This document shows, piece by piece, positions 1-5,035 of a DNA stretch of 9,473 nucleotides; the first letter of the stretch is position 1; each line of letters begins with the position of its first letter. The translations under genes and the position numbers were made by a program. The DNA comes from Oscillospiraceae bacterium (GTDB lineage: Bacteria > Bacillota > Clostridia > Oscillospirales > Oscillospiraceae). Below the pieces are notes generated by a model, which did not search any database, was not told the DNA's origin, and saw nothing but the letters and a program-made list of their open reading frames with translations. The DNA lies in the NCBI GenBank assembly GCA_017405545.1, contig JAFRAF010000372.1, positions 1-9,473 on the forward strand, written 5' to 3'.

Positions 1-521
1 GCCGGGGTGACGGGCTTGGGGGACAGGAACATGGACATATTCCGGCCCTCCAGCTTGGGGGCTTTGTCCATATTGGCGATCTCCGCGCACTGGGCCGCAA
101 AGTCCTTCAGCAGGGTCGCGCCGATGTCGGTATGTGCCATCTCGCGGCCGCGGAAGCGCACGGAAACCTTCAGCCTGTCACCGTCCCGGAGGAACTTCTG
201 GCCGTTTTTGAGCTTGACGTTGAAATCGTTCAGGCCGATGCTGGGTGACATGCGGATCTCCTTTATCTCGACCACGTGCTGATTGCGGCGGGCTTCCTTT
301 TCCCGCTTTGACTGCTCAAATCGGTACTTGCCGTAGTCCATGATTTTGCACACGGGCGGATTGGAGCCCGGGGCGATCTTTACCAGGTCAAGGCCCTGCT
401 CAATTGCGACATCCAGTGCCTCCTGCGCGGACATAATGCCCAGCTGCTGGCCGTCATTAGAGATAAGACGAACCTCTTTGTCGTGGATATCTTCATTTAT
501 TTGATGATTTTGGCTGCCGAT
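1..521 (-). CDS. infC: Translation initiation factor IF-3 (3' end outside window)
   Basis: IF-3 binds the 30S subunit, prevents 50S joining and checks the start codon and initiator tRNA. About 173 codons are visible. The N-terminal domain begins with GSQNHQINEDIHDKEVRLIS, followed by the conserved DLVKIAPGSNPPVCKIMDYGKYRFEQ segment (linker side), and the C-terminal domain carries the KEIRMSPSIG and DRLKVSVRFRGREM motifs. The sequence leaves the window at KPVTPA, probably only a few residues before the end, since family members have about 170-180 residues. The start is an ATC codon at 521-519: the SD GGAGGT (535-530) lies 8 nt upstream, an in-frame stop (539-537) lies just beyond it, and the first in-frame ATG is codon 30 (434-432), which would delete much of the N-domain. 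A non-AUG start is a known autoregulation device for infC. The rpmI and rplT genes expected downstream are beyond the edge. Confidence 0.96.
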   Translation of the reverse strand, partial: MGSQNHQINEDIHDKEVRLISNDGQQLGIMSAQEALDVAIEQGLDLVKIAPGSNPPVCKIMDYGKYRFEQSKREKEARRNQHVVEIKEIRMSPSIGLNDFNVKLKNGQKFLRDGDRLKVSVRFRGREMAHTDIGATLLKDFAAQCAEIANMDKAPKLEGRNMSMFLSPKPVTP

Positions 522-689
522 GTTAAAACACCTCCGTTAAAAATATACCCCGAAAAAACAAAAGGCGAATGCACACAGCATCCGCGCAAAATAAGCCGAA
601 GCAGTATCGGCTGTATTTCAGTGTTGACCGCGGCGAGCTTAAGGCGCTGCCGGGTGAGGACGGGGATGCCGTGCCTTCTTTATTTTTAC
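522..689 (-). promoter_or_regulatory. infC leader, probable L20-type autoregulatory leader
   Basis: This ~168-nt 5' leader contains, in transcript order, a possible antiterminator strand (671-664, CGGCATCC), a hairpin with stem AGCCGA/TCGGCT (612-594) and an intrinsic terminator (585-553). The CGGCATCC strand can form 8 pairs (one G-U) with GGATGCTG at 583-576, the 5' arm of the terminator plus two loop bases, so the two structures are mutually exclusive. In Bacillus the infC-rpmI-rplT leader is controlled by ribosomal protein L20 through transcription attenuation. Assigning the same ligand here is inference from position and architecture; I cannot align it to the Rfam L20 leader model. Confidence 0.7.
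553..585 (-). terminator. Attenuator terminator inside the infC leader
   Basis: The minus-strand transcript forms an 8-bp stem GCGGATGC / GCATTCGC (585-578 with 572-565, one G-U) around a 5-nt loop. It is followed directly by a U-rich run, CTTTTGTTTTTT (564-553). It lies between promoter and start codon, so it must be conditional if infC is to be expressed. Confidence 0.8.
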
Positions 690-695
690 TGAAAC

Positions 696-724
696 AGTAT
701 AGCAGAAGCGCTTCGCTTTGTCAA
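696..724 (-). promoter_or_regulatory. Sigma-A promoter of infC
   Basis: On the minus strand there is a perfect -35 TTGACA (724-719), a 17-nt spacer and a -10 TATACT (701-696). Transcription would begin near 689, giving an untranslated leader of about 168 nt before the AUC start. An A/T-rich stretch just upstream (735-749) could serve as an UP element. The motif is read directly; no expression evidence is available. Confidence 0.85.
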
Positions 725-852
725 GCTGAAACTTCGGTATTTTTTAAAAGCGTGATTTGAACCGCTTCTGACGCAGTTTGTACGTTCGTGGCTGCGCCGC
801 GGAGCGCGTCGGGTTTTGCCTGTGGTTGGGTTTTAAGGAATAAATAATATAG
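725..852. other. Divergent intergenic core with no recognised feature
   Basis: This is the stretch between the back-to-back infC and radical SAM promoters. It contains a locally GC-rich patch (around 790-815) with a short GCGC-CGCGGA-GCGC inverted repeat, and otherwise nothing I can name. No ORF here has a convincing ribosome binding site or protein-like composition. Confidence 0.5.
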
Positions 853-881
853 TTTACTTTTTTGCTGAGTAGTAATATAAT
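853..881 (+). promoter_or_regulatory. Promoter of the radical SAM gene
   Basis: The -35 is TTTACT (853-858), the spacer is 17 nt and the -10 is a perfect TATAAT (876-881), within a strongly A/T-rich segment. The start site would be near 888, leaving a leader of roughly 165 nt before the ATG at 1055. Confidence 0.7.
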
Positions 882-932
882 TATTTATATTTTAAATAGT
901 GACATTTATTTATCTGACAGGTGGTGTGATAG

Positions 933-962
933 ATGAACTCTGACAGCGTTCCGAAAGACTGA
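933..962 (+). CDS. Putative 9-codon leader peptide ORF
   Basis: ATG at 933 opens MNSDSVPKD followed by TGA. An SD-like AGGTGG (919-924) sits 8 nt before the ATG, good spacing for translation. It lies in the leader of the radical SAM gene, downstream of its promoter, and its stop overlaps a small hairpin (GACTG/CAGTC, about 957-972). No run of one regulatory codon is present, so there is no classical amino-acid attenuation signature. It may be a chance ORF. Confidence 0.3.
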   Translation: MNSDSVPKD

Positions 963-1005
963 TTCTCCAGTCGCTGCTTGAGAGGATTGTTGAAAAACCG
1001 CGCGC

Positions 1006-1022
1006 TGCGCATATGCGCATAT
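1006..1022 (+). repeat. Palindrome and tandem octamer upstream of the radical SAM RBS
   Basis: TGCGCATATGCGCA (1006-1019) is a perfect 14-bp palindrome, and GCGCATAT occurs twice head to tail (1007-1014, 1015-1022). It lies about 20 bp before the GAGGAGG ribosome binding site, within the transcribed leader. It could be an operator or an RNA hairpin element; no known regulator motif was recognised. Confidence 0.6.
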
Positions 1023-1054
1023 AGACGGTCGGACAATGAAGAGGAGGATTTGAC

Positions 1055-1975
1055 ATGCTGGATTATATCCCCGAAGAGATAGAGAAAAAACTGTACAAGG
1101 ACGAGATAGTCTACAGACCGCCTGTAGAGGCGGAGGCTGCCCTGCTGGAGGTCAGCAGAGGCTGCACATGGGGCAAATGCACCTTCTGCCGCGATCAGTA
1201 CAGAGACCACCCCTTTGAGTTCAACAGTCTGGAATCCATAAGGGAAAAGCTGGAGCTGCTGGCCACCATCCCTGAGGTGAGGGAGAAGAAAAGCCTGTAT
1301 CTCGTCGGAGAAAACGTGCTTGCGCTGAAGACGGATTATCTGCTGGGCGTATTCGAAGCCGCCCACGAGATACTGCCGAATATAACACGCTTCGCGACCT
1401 ATGCAAGGTCGGACGACGTGCTCCGGAAATCGGAAGAGAAGCTGAAAATGCTGGTGGACGCCGGCCTTGACTGCGTGTATATCGGCCTTGAGTCCGGCCT
1501 GGACGAGGTGCTGGAGCTGGTGAAAAAAGGCGTGACCGTCGAGCAGTTCAAACAGGCCTGCGCGAGACTGGACAAAGTCGGCATGGGCTACGGAGGCAGC
1601 ATAATCCTGGGCTTGGGCGGCAGACACAGATGTCTTGATCATGCCATAGCCACCGCGGAGGTGGTCAACAGCGTACATATGCGCTCACTTAGGGTCATGA
1701 CTCTGACGGTGACGGAGGGCGCGGCTATTGAGAAGGATATCAAAGAGGGCAGGATCGTGGAGATGAGTCCCGCGGAGATACTGCTTGAGGAGAGGGTGTT
1801 CCTGGACCATCTCACGGCGGAGAACCTGCTCTATGTGGGCACCCATGTATCAAACAACATACCCATAGTGGGCATTTTGCCGCGGGATAAGGACAAAATG
1901 CTCAACATCCTGGACAGCGCGATTTTCGGTACGGACCCTGAGCAGTGGCACAAAAAAGAGTTTGAACACATGTAG
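1055..1975 (+). CDS. Radical SAM protein (COG1032-like) with CX4CX2C cluster motif
   Basis: A 306-residue cytosolic protein. The N-terminal motif SRGCTWGKCTFC (Cys37, Cys42, Cys45) should ligate the SAM-binding [4Fe-4S] cluster; its spacing is CX4CX2C, not the common CX3CX2C. Further radical SAM barrel signatures follow: LYLVGENVLAL (about 82-92), TRFATYARSDD, YIGLESGLDEVLELVKKGVT (about 142-161) and GGSIILGLGGR. There is no B12-binding or TRAM domain and no extra Cys-rich SPASM region, so this is a stand-alone barrel. The substrate is unknown; similar proteins in anaerobes are annotated only as radical SAM proteins. The start is supported by GAGGAGG at 1041-1047, 7 nt before the ATG. It is monocistronic, between its own promoter and a strong terminator. 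A 265-codon antisense ORF across it is a shadow. Confidence 0.9.
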   Translation: MLDYIPEEIEKKLYKDEIVYRPPVEAEAALLEVSRGCTWGKCTFCRDQYRDHPFEFNSLESIREKLELLATIPEVREKKSLYLVGENVLALKTDYLLGVFEAAHEILPNITRFATYARSDDVLRKSEEKLKMLVDAGLDCVYIGLESGLDEVLELVKKGVTVEQFKQACARLDKVGMGYGGSIILGLGGRHRCLDHAIATAEVVNSVHMRSLRVMTLTVTEGAAIEKDIKEGRIVEMSPAEILLEERVFLDHLTAENLLYVGTHVSNNIPIVGILPRDKDKMLNILDSAIFGTDPEQWHKKEFEHM

Positions 1976-2023
1976 GACCTATTCAATACCATAATGTCAT
2001 GCCGATTGATTAGATTTGAGATT

Positions 2024-2056
2024 AAGAGACAAGGCTTTTTACCTTGTCTCTTTTTT
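2024..2056 (+). terminator. Intrinsic terminator after the radical SAM gene
   Basis: A perfect 11-bp stem AAGAGACAAGG / CCTTGTCTCTT (2024-2034, 2042-2052) with a 7-nt loop runs into TTTTTT (2051-2056). It is a strong terminator that isolates the radical SAM transcript from the SRP RNA gene downstream. Confidence 0.93.
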
Positions 2057-2205
2057 GTCTTCGTTGGATTATTTATAACATTTTATCATCGAAAGCATAT
2101 CCTTGTCTGCTGAGATGAGCCCACATCCTGATTATGCATTGCGGCGACCGCGGGCAGGTTGTGACCGAGGTACACAGCAGGAAAAAGACCCCGTCCAAAA
2201 ACTTC
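2057..2205. other. Intergenic stretch with no recognised feature
   Basis: Between the radical SAM terminator and the SRP RNA promoter I see no protein gene, tRNA or repeat. In many Firmicutes tadA, sometimes with a tRNA-Ser, precedes the SRP RNA and dnaX; neither is present here. Confidence 0.5.
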
Positions 2206-2234
2206 TTGCTAAAATCGAAAATATGTCGTATACT
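2206..2234 (+). promoter_or_regulatory. Promoter of the SRP RNA gene
   Basis: The -35 is TTGCTA (2206-2211), the spacer is 17 nt and the -10 is TATACT (2229-2234). The predicted start near 2241 is about 10 nt before the terminal helix of the SRP RNA, as expected for a short 5' leader removed during maturation. Confidence 0.7.
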
Positions 2235-2250
2235 ATTATAGTCTTATAGT

Positions 2251-2556
2251 GCAGTAGCGCATAACAAGATCGCGCTAATTGGGGAGCTAGCGGTGCCCTG
2301 TACCTGCAATCCGCTACAGCAGGAATGAATTCCGGCCCCCGGTTTTGTGATGTGTTGTCAGCCCACAGGCGTTTCGGCGTTGATGGGTCGGTCTCACGCA
2401 ATGTAAGCCCGTGAACCATGTCAGGCGGGGAACCGAGCAGCATTAAGCGGTGTCTTGCGTGTGCCGTGAGGGTGCCGGCACTGAGCCGAGCCCTATGGTA
2501 ACGGACATATCAGAATTATCAAAGGTCGGTGCGCGGTCTTGTTATGCAGCTGCTGC
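2251..2556 (+). ncRNA. ffs: Signal recognition particle RNA, large Gram-positive (scRNA) type
   Basis: This RNA scaffolds the SRP (with Ffh) that targets ribosomes to the membrane. The Alu-domain signature is clear at 2281-2315: GGGGAGCTAGCGG, then TGCCCTGTACCTGCAATCCG. The S-domain signature is at 2411-2445: GTGAACCATGTCAGG, a CGG/CCG stem capped by a GGAA tetraloop (2429-2432), then AGCAGCATTAAG. The ends close by a long helix: GCATAACAAGATCGCGC (2258-2274) pairs with GCGCGGTCTTGTTATGC (2531-2547) through one G-U, and the pairing extends outwards with GCAGTAGC/GCTGCTGC. The ~306-nt span is set from this helix, so the mature ends may be a few bases inside. It lies directly upstream of dnaX, as in Bacillus. 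The usual TCC/GGA stem next to the tetraloop is replaced here by a compensated CGG/CCG. Confidence 0.95.
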
Positions 2557-2671
2557 ATATTTGTTAAGCCGGCATTTTGCGCTTTCAGGGGAGCTTTACG
2601 GGCGGACTGCCCCCTCCGGTCCCGGGCGGTCATGCCGTCGATGGGGCCAATGCTTTTTTCGGGGGATTGTT
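2557..2671 (+). other. SRP RNA-dnaX spacer
   Basis: This 115-nt spacer has no obvious promoter hexamers. A GC-rich hairpin GACTGCCC/GGGCGGTC (2605-2612, 2624-2631, one T-G pair, 11-nt loop) lies inside. No clear intrinsic terminator with a T-run follows the SRP RNA, so read-through from the SRP RNA promoter into dnaX is plausible but unproven. Confidence 0.5.
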
Positions 2672-4426
2672 ATGTATCAGGCTTTGTACAGAAAATGGCG
2701 ACCGCAGACCTTTGACGACGTGGTCGGTCAGGAGCACGTGACCGATACGCTCAAGGCCCAGGTGAGGTCCGGCAGAGTGAGTCATGCCTATCTGTTCACC
2801 GGCACCAGGGGGACAGGCAAGACCACCTGCGCCAAAATCCTGTCCAGAGCCGCCAACTGTGAGCACCCCGTTGACGGGAACCCCTGCAACTGCTGCCCCT
2901 CATGTCTGGGTATCGCGTCCGGAACAATTCTTGACGTGGAGGAGATTGACGCGGCCTCCAACAACGGCGTGGACAACATCCGGAGTCTGCGTGAGGAGGC
3001 GGTGTTCACACCTGCCCAGTCCAGAAAGCGCGTGTACATCGTCGACGAGGTGCACATGCTCTCCACGCCGGCCTTCAACGCCCTGCTGAAGATACTGGAG
3101 GAGCCCCCTGAGCATCTGATATTTATACTGGCGACCACTGAGATACGGAAGGTCCCAGCCACCATACGGTCACGATGCCAGCGCTTCAACTTCCGCAGAC
3201 TGCCAGCTGAGTCCATTGCGGACAGGCTGCTTTACATAGCGGAGCAGGAGGGCTACGAGTTGACGGAGCAGGCTGCCGATCTGCTTTCAAGACTGGCTGA
3301 CGGCTCCATGAGGGACGGGGTGTCCCTGCTGGACCAGTGCGCCGGAGGCGGGCCTATAGATGTGGACGCCGTGCAGGCGGCCATCGGGCTTGCCGGTGCT
3401 GAGGAGATAAGCGGCGTATATAAGGGCATCATCCGGCGCGACACGAAGCTCTGTCTGGAGACCTTCCACAGGCTATATATGGAGGGGAAAGACCCGGCGG
3501 GTATACTTGATGAGCTCCTGAGCCTTGCGAGGGACGTGCTGCTGATAAAGGCCATGGAGAGGCAGGGGGAGAAGCTGCTCAGCGGCAGGTATTCCAAGAG
3601 TGAGATAAGCGGCTTTGCCCGGGACCTCGGACCGGCCAGAGCGATGGACATAGTAAAGACGCTGCAGGACACCATAGGCGAGATGTGGAGGCTGTCAGAC
3701 AAGTGTACGGCGGCGGAGCTGTGCTTTATAAAGCTCTGCGAGCCTGCGGCCGCATCTGATATCGACGCCCTTGCCGTCCGTCTGGAGGAGCTTGAGCGGA
3801 AGCTCGCTGGCGCGGTGCTGAGGCCCGTATCGGAGGCGGAACAGTCCGATTCTAAGGCGGAGCAGGAGGCTGATGCCGACATTATCCGGGCGGAAGCCGC
3901 TGAGGAAGCCCGGTCTGACGAAGTGCCTTGGGAAGAGGCGTCTGAGGATGATCAGCCCTGGGAGGAAACGCCGGTCGAAAAAGCCCCCATGGAAAAAGCG
4001 CATGAGGGGGATAGTCCTGTAAAAGAATCTCCCCCGGCAGCGGCCCGCGCGGAAACGGGGCCGGAGGAGAAGACCGTCCCGGAAGCGGCAGCTGAAGAGA
4101 GGCCGAATGAGCAGAATGAAGATATTGCGTCGGCTGTTCTTGACATACTGCGGACGAAGCTGGGCAACCCGGCGGCTTCATTCCTGGACAGCAAGTTCAC
4201 TGAGCTGGAGCTGGGGGAGGGCATTATTCAGCTCAGCTATAAGCAGCCGTTTTTAAAGGAGATGCTGGACAAGCCCGAGGTGACAGTCGCCATCGGCGAC
4301 GCCGCCGAGCAGCTGACAGGCAGGAGATACAATGTGCGTGTCGCGGCGTTCGGCACTGCGCTGGACAGACCCGCCGAAAGACGGGACGATCTGCGCCTGT
4401 TCGGGGATCTTGTCAAATTCAACTGA
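2672..4426 (+). CDS. dnaX: DNA polymerase III subunit gamma/tau
   Basis: AAA+ motor of the clamp loader, which loads the beta clamp and, through tau, couples the polymerase to the helicase. The protein has 584 residues. The N-terminus MYQALYRKWRPQTFDDVVGQ is canonical. The Walker A motif is GTRGTGKTT (44-52); the zinc module is Cys63-x8-Cys72-x2-Cys75-x2-Cys78; Walker B is VYIVDE (121-126); sensor 1 lies in ATTE (154-157); the arginine-finger SRC motif is 167-169. A long acidic Pro/Glu/Ala-rich linker with PWEE and EKAP-like repeats (about 415-480) leads to a C-terminal tau-like domain. The ATG at 2672 follows a weak GGGGG SD 6 nt upstream. An open frame reaches back to 2450, but that part is SRP RNA. 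I see no obvious -1 slippery heptamer in frame, so production of a separate gamma form is not indicated. Confidence 0.97.
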   Translation: MYQALYRKWRPQTFDDVVGQEHVTDTLKAQVRSGRVSHAYLFTGTRGTGKTTCAKILSRAANCEHPVDGNPCNCCPSCLGIASGTILDVEEIDAASNNGVDNIRSLREEAVFTPAQSRKRVYIVDEVHMLSTPAFNALLKILEEPPEHLIFILATTEIRKVPATIRSRCQRFNFRRLPAESIADRLLYIAEQEGYELTEQAADLLSRLADGSMRDGVSLLDQCAGGGPIDVDAVQAAIGLAGAEEISGVYKGIIRRDTKLCLETFHRLYMEGKDPAGILDELLSLARDVLLIKAMERQGEKLLSGRYSKSEISGFARDLGPARAMDIVKTLQDTIGEMWRLSDKCTAAELCFIKLCEPAAASDIDALAVRLEELERKLAGAVLRPVSEAEQSDSKAEQEADADIIRAEAAEEARSDEVPWEEASEDDQPWEETPVEKAPMEKAHEGDSPVKESPPAAARAETGPEEKTVPEAAAEERPNEQNEDIASAVLDILRTKLGNPAASFLDSKFTELELGEGIIQLSYKQPFLKEMLDKPEVTVAIGDAAEQLTGRRYNVRVAAFGTALDRPAERRDDLRLFGDLVKFN

Positions 4427-4456
4427 TATGACTAATACTTTAATGAGGTGATTTAA

Positions 4457-4804
4457 ATGGCGAAAGGCGGATTTAAAGGCGGACATGGCTACGGCGGTGG
4501 CGGAGTCAATATGAATATGGTGCGTCAGGCACAGAAGATGCAGCAGGACCTTCTCAAGCTCCAGGCCGAGGCGGAGGATAAGGAGTATACCGCCGCGGCG
4601 GGCGGCGGCATGGTTAAGGCCACGGTGACCGGGAAAAAGGTACTTAAATCCCTGGAGATAGCCCCGGATGTGGTGGACCCCGACGATATCGAGATGCTCA
4701 GCGATATGATAATCGCGGCTGTCAATGAGGCCATGCGTGAGGCGGACCTGAGCATGAGCAGCGATATGTCCAGGATAACCGGGGGTATGAACCTGGGTTT
4801 CTAA
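4457..4804 (+). CDS. ybaB: YbaB/EbfC nucleoid-associated protein
   Basis: A small DNA-binding protein (115 residues) of the YbaB/EbfC family, which forms dimers and coats DNA. A Gly-rich N-terminal tail (GGFKGGHGYGGGG, about 4-16), common in clostridial members, precedes the family core: VRQAQKMQQDLLKLQAEAEDKEY, AGGGMVKATVTGKK, LEIAPDVVDPDDIEMLSDMIIAAVNEAM. GAGGTG at 4445-4450 lies 6 nt before the ATG. It follows dnaX by 30 nt and is probably co-transcribed with it. The recR gene often found next in this cluster is missing here. No convincing terminator follows the stop codon. Confidence 0.96.
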   Translation: MAKGGFKGGHGYGGGGVNMNMVRQAQKMQQDLLKLQAEAEDKEYTAAAGGGMVKATVTGKKVLKSLEIAPDVVDPDDIEMLSDMIIAAVNEAMREADLSMSSDMSRITGGMNLGF

Positions 4805-4860
4805 GAGTCTGTGCAAGATTGATTATATAATAATTCAATTTTGACGAATAATAGCCCTTT

Positions 4861-4870
4861 GAACGTGTTC
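4861..4870. repeat. Short inverted repeat upstream of the gdhA promoter
   Basis: GAACGTGTTC (4861-4870) is a perfect palindrome inside the wider imperfect dyad TTGAAC-GT-GTTCGACAA, flanked by AATAAT and ATTATT. It lies about 47 bp upstream of the gdhA -35, a position suited to an activator or repressor. The half-sites are spaced 2 bp, unlike the 4-bp spacing of the Gram-positive LexA box. The function is unassigned. Confidence 0.3.
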
Positions 4871-4916
4871 GACAATATTATTTTGAAAACCAAGCGATTT
4901 TTTATTTCAAATTACG

Positions 4917-4945
4917 TTGAATTAGTTTGTTTAATAGCGTATAAT
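4917..4945 (+). promoter_or_regulatory. Promoter of gdhA
   Basis: The -35 is TTGAAT (4917-4922), the spacer is 17 nt and the -10 is a perfect TATAAT (4940-4945), in an AT-rich region (4815-4960) unlike the GC-rich genes around it. The start near 4952 gives an ~84-nt leader. That leader contains a hairpin TAAAGC(G)CGG / CCGGCTTTA (4976-4985 with 4999-5007) ending 14 nt before the ribosome binding site. Confidence 0.75.
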
Positions 4946-5035
4946 TAATACACTTAATTTAAAGAGCAAAACTATTAAAGCGCGGCCTTATACGCAGTCC
5001 GGCTTTATGAGCAATTTGAGAAGGGTGAATTGATT

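Noticed and set aside
483..760. Two short plus-strand open frames (483-692 and 569-760)
   Set aside because: They are antisense to the infC start, leader and promoter, and lack ribosome binding sites.
881..1678. 265-codon open frame on the minus strand
   Set aside because: It lies antisense to the radical SAM gene, its His/Gln/Leu-rich composition is typical of an antisense shadow, and it runs through the A/T-rich promoter of that gene.
2132..2443. 103-codon minus-strand open frame
   Set aside because: It overlaps the SRP RNA and its promoter on the opposite strand; the RNA signatures explain the sequence.
3253..3882. 209-codon Ser-rich minus-strand open frame inside dnaX
   Set aside because: Ser/Ala-rich shadow produced by the codon bias of dnaX; dnaX motifs are unambiguous.
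3961..4020. Programmed -1 frameshift site in dnaX (A-rich runs GAAAAAG)
   Set aside because: The A-runs are not in the X XXY YYZ register and no stop/hairpin arrangement like the E. coli gamma site was seen.
4253..4816. 187-codon minus-strand open frame across ybaB and the dnaX end
   Set aside because: Antisense to two recognised genes and their spacer; no independent support.
4861..4870. LexA (SOS) box upstream of gdhA
   Set aside because: The GAAC and GTTC half-sites are separated by 2 bp; the Gram-positive LexA box needs 4 bp between them.
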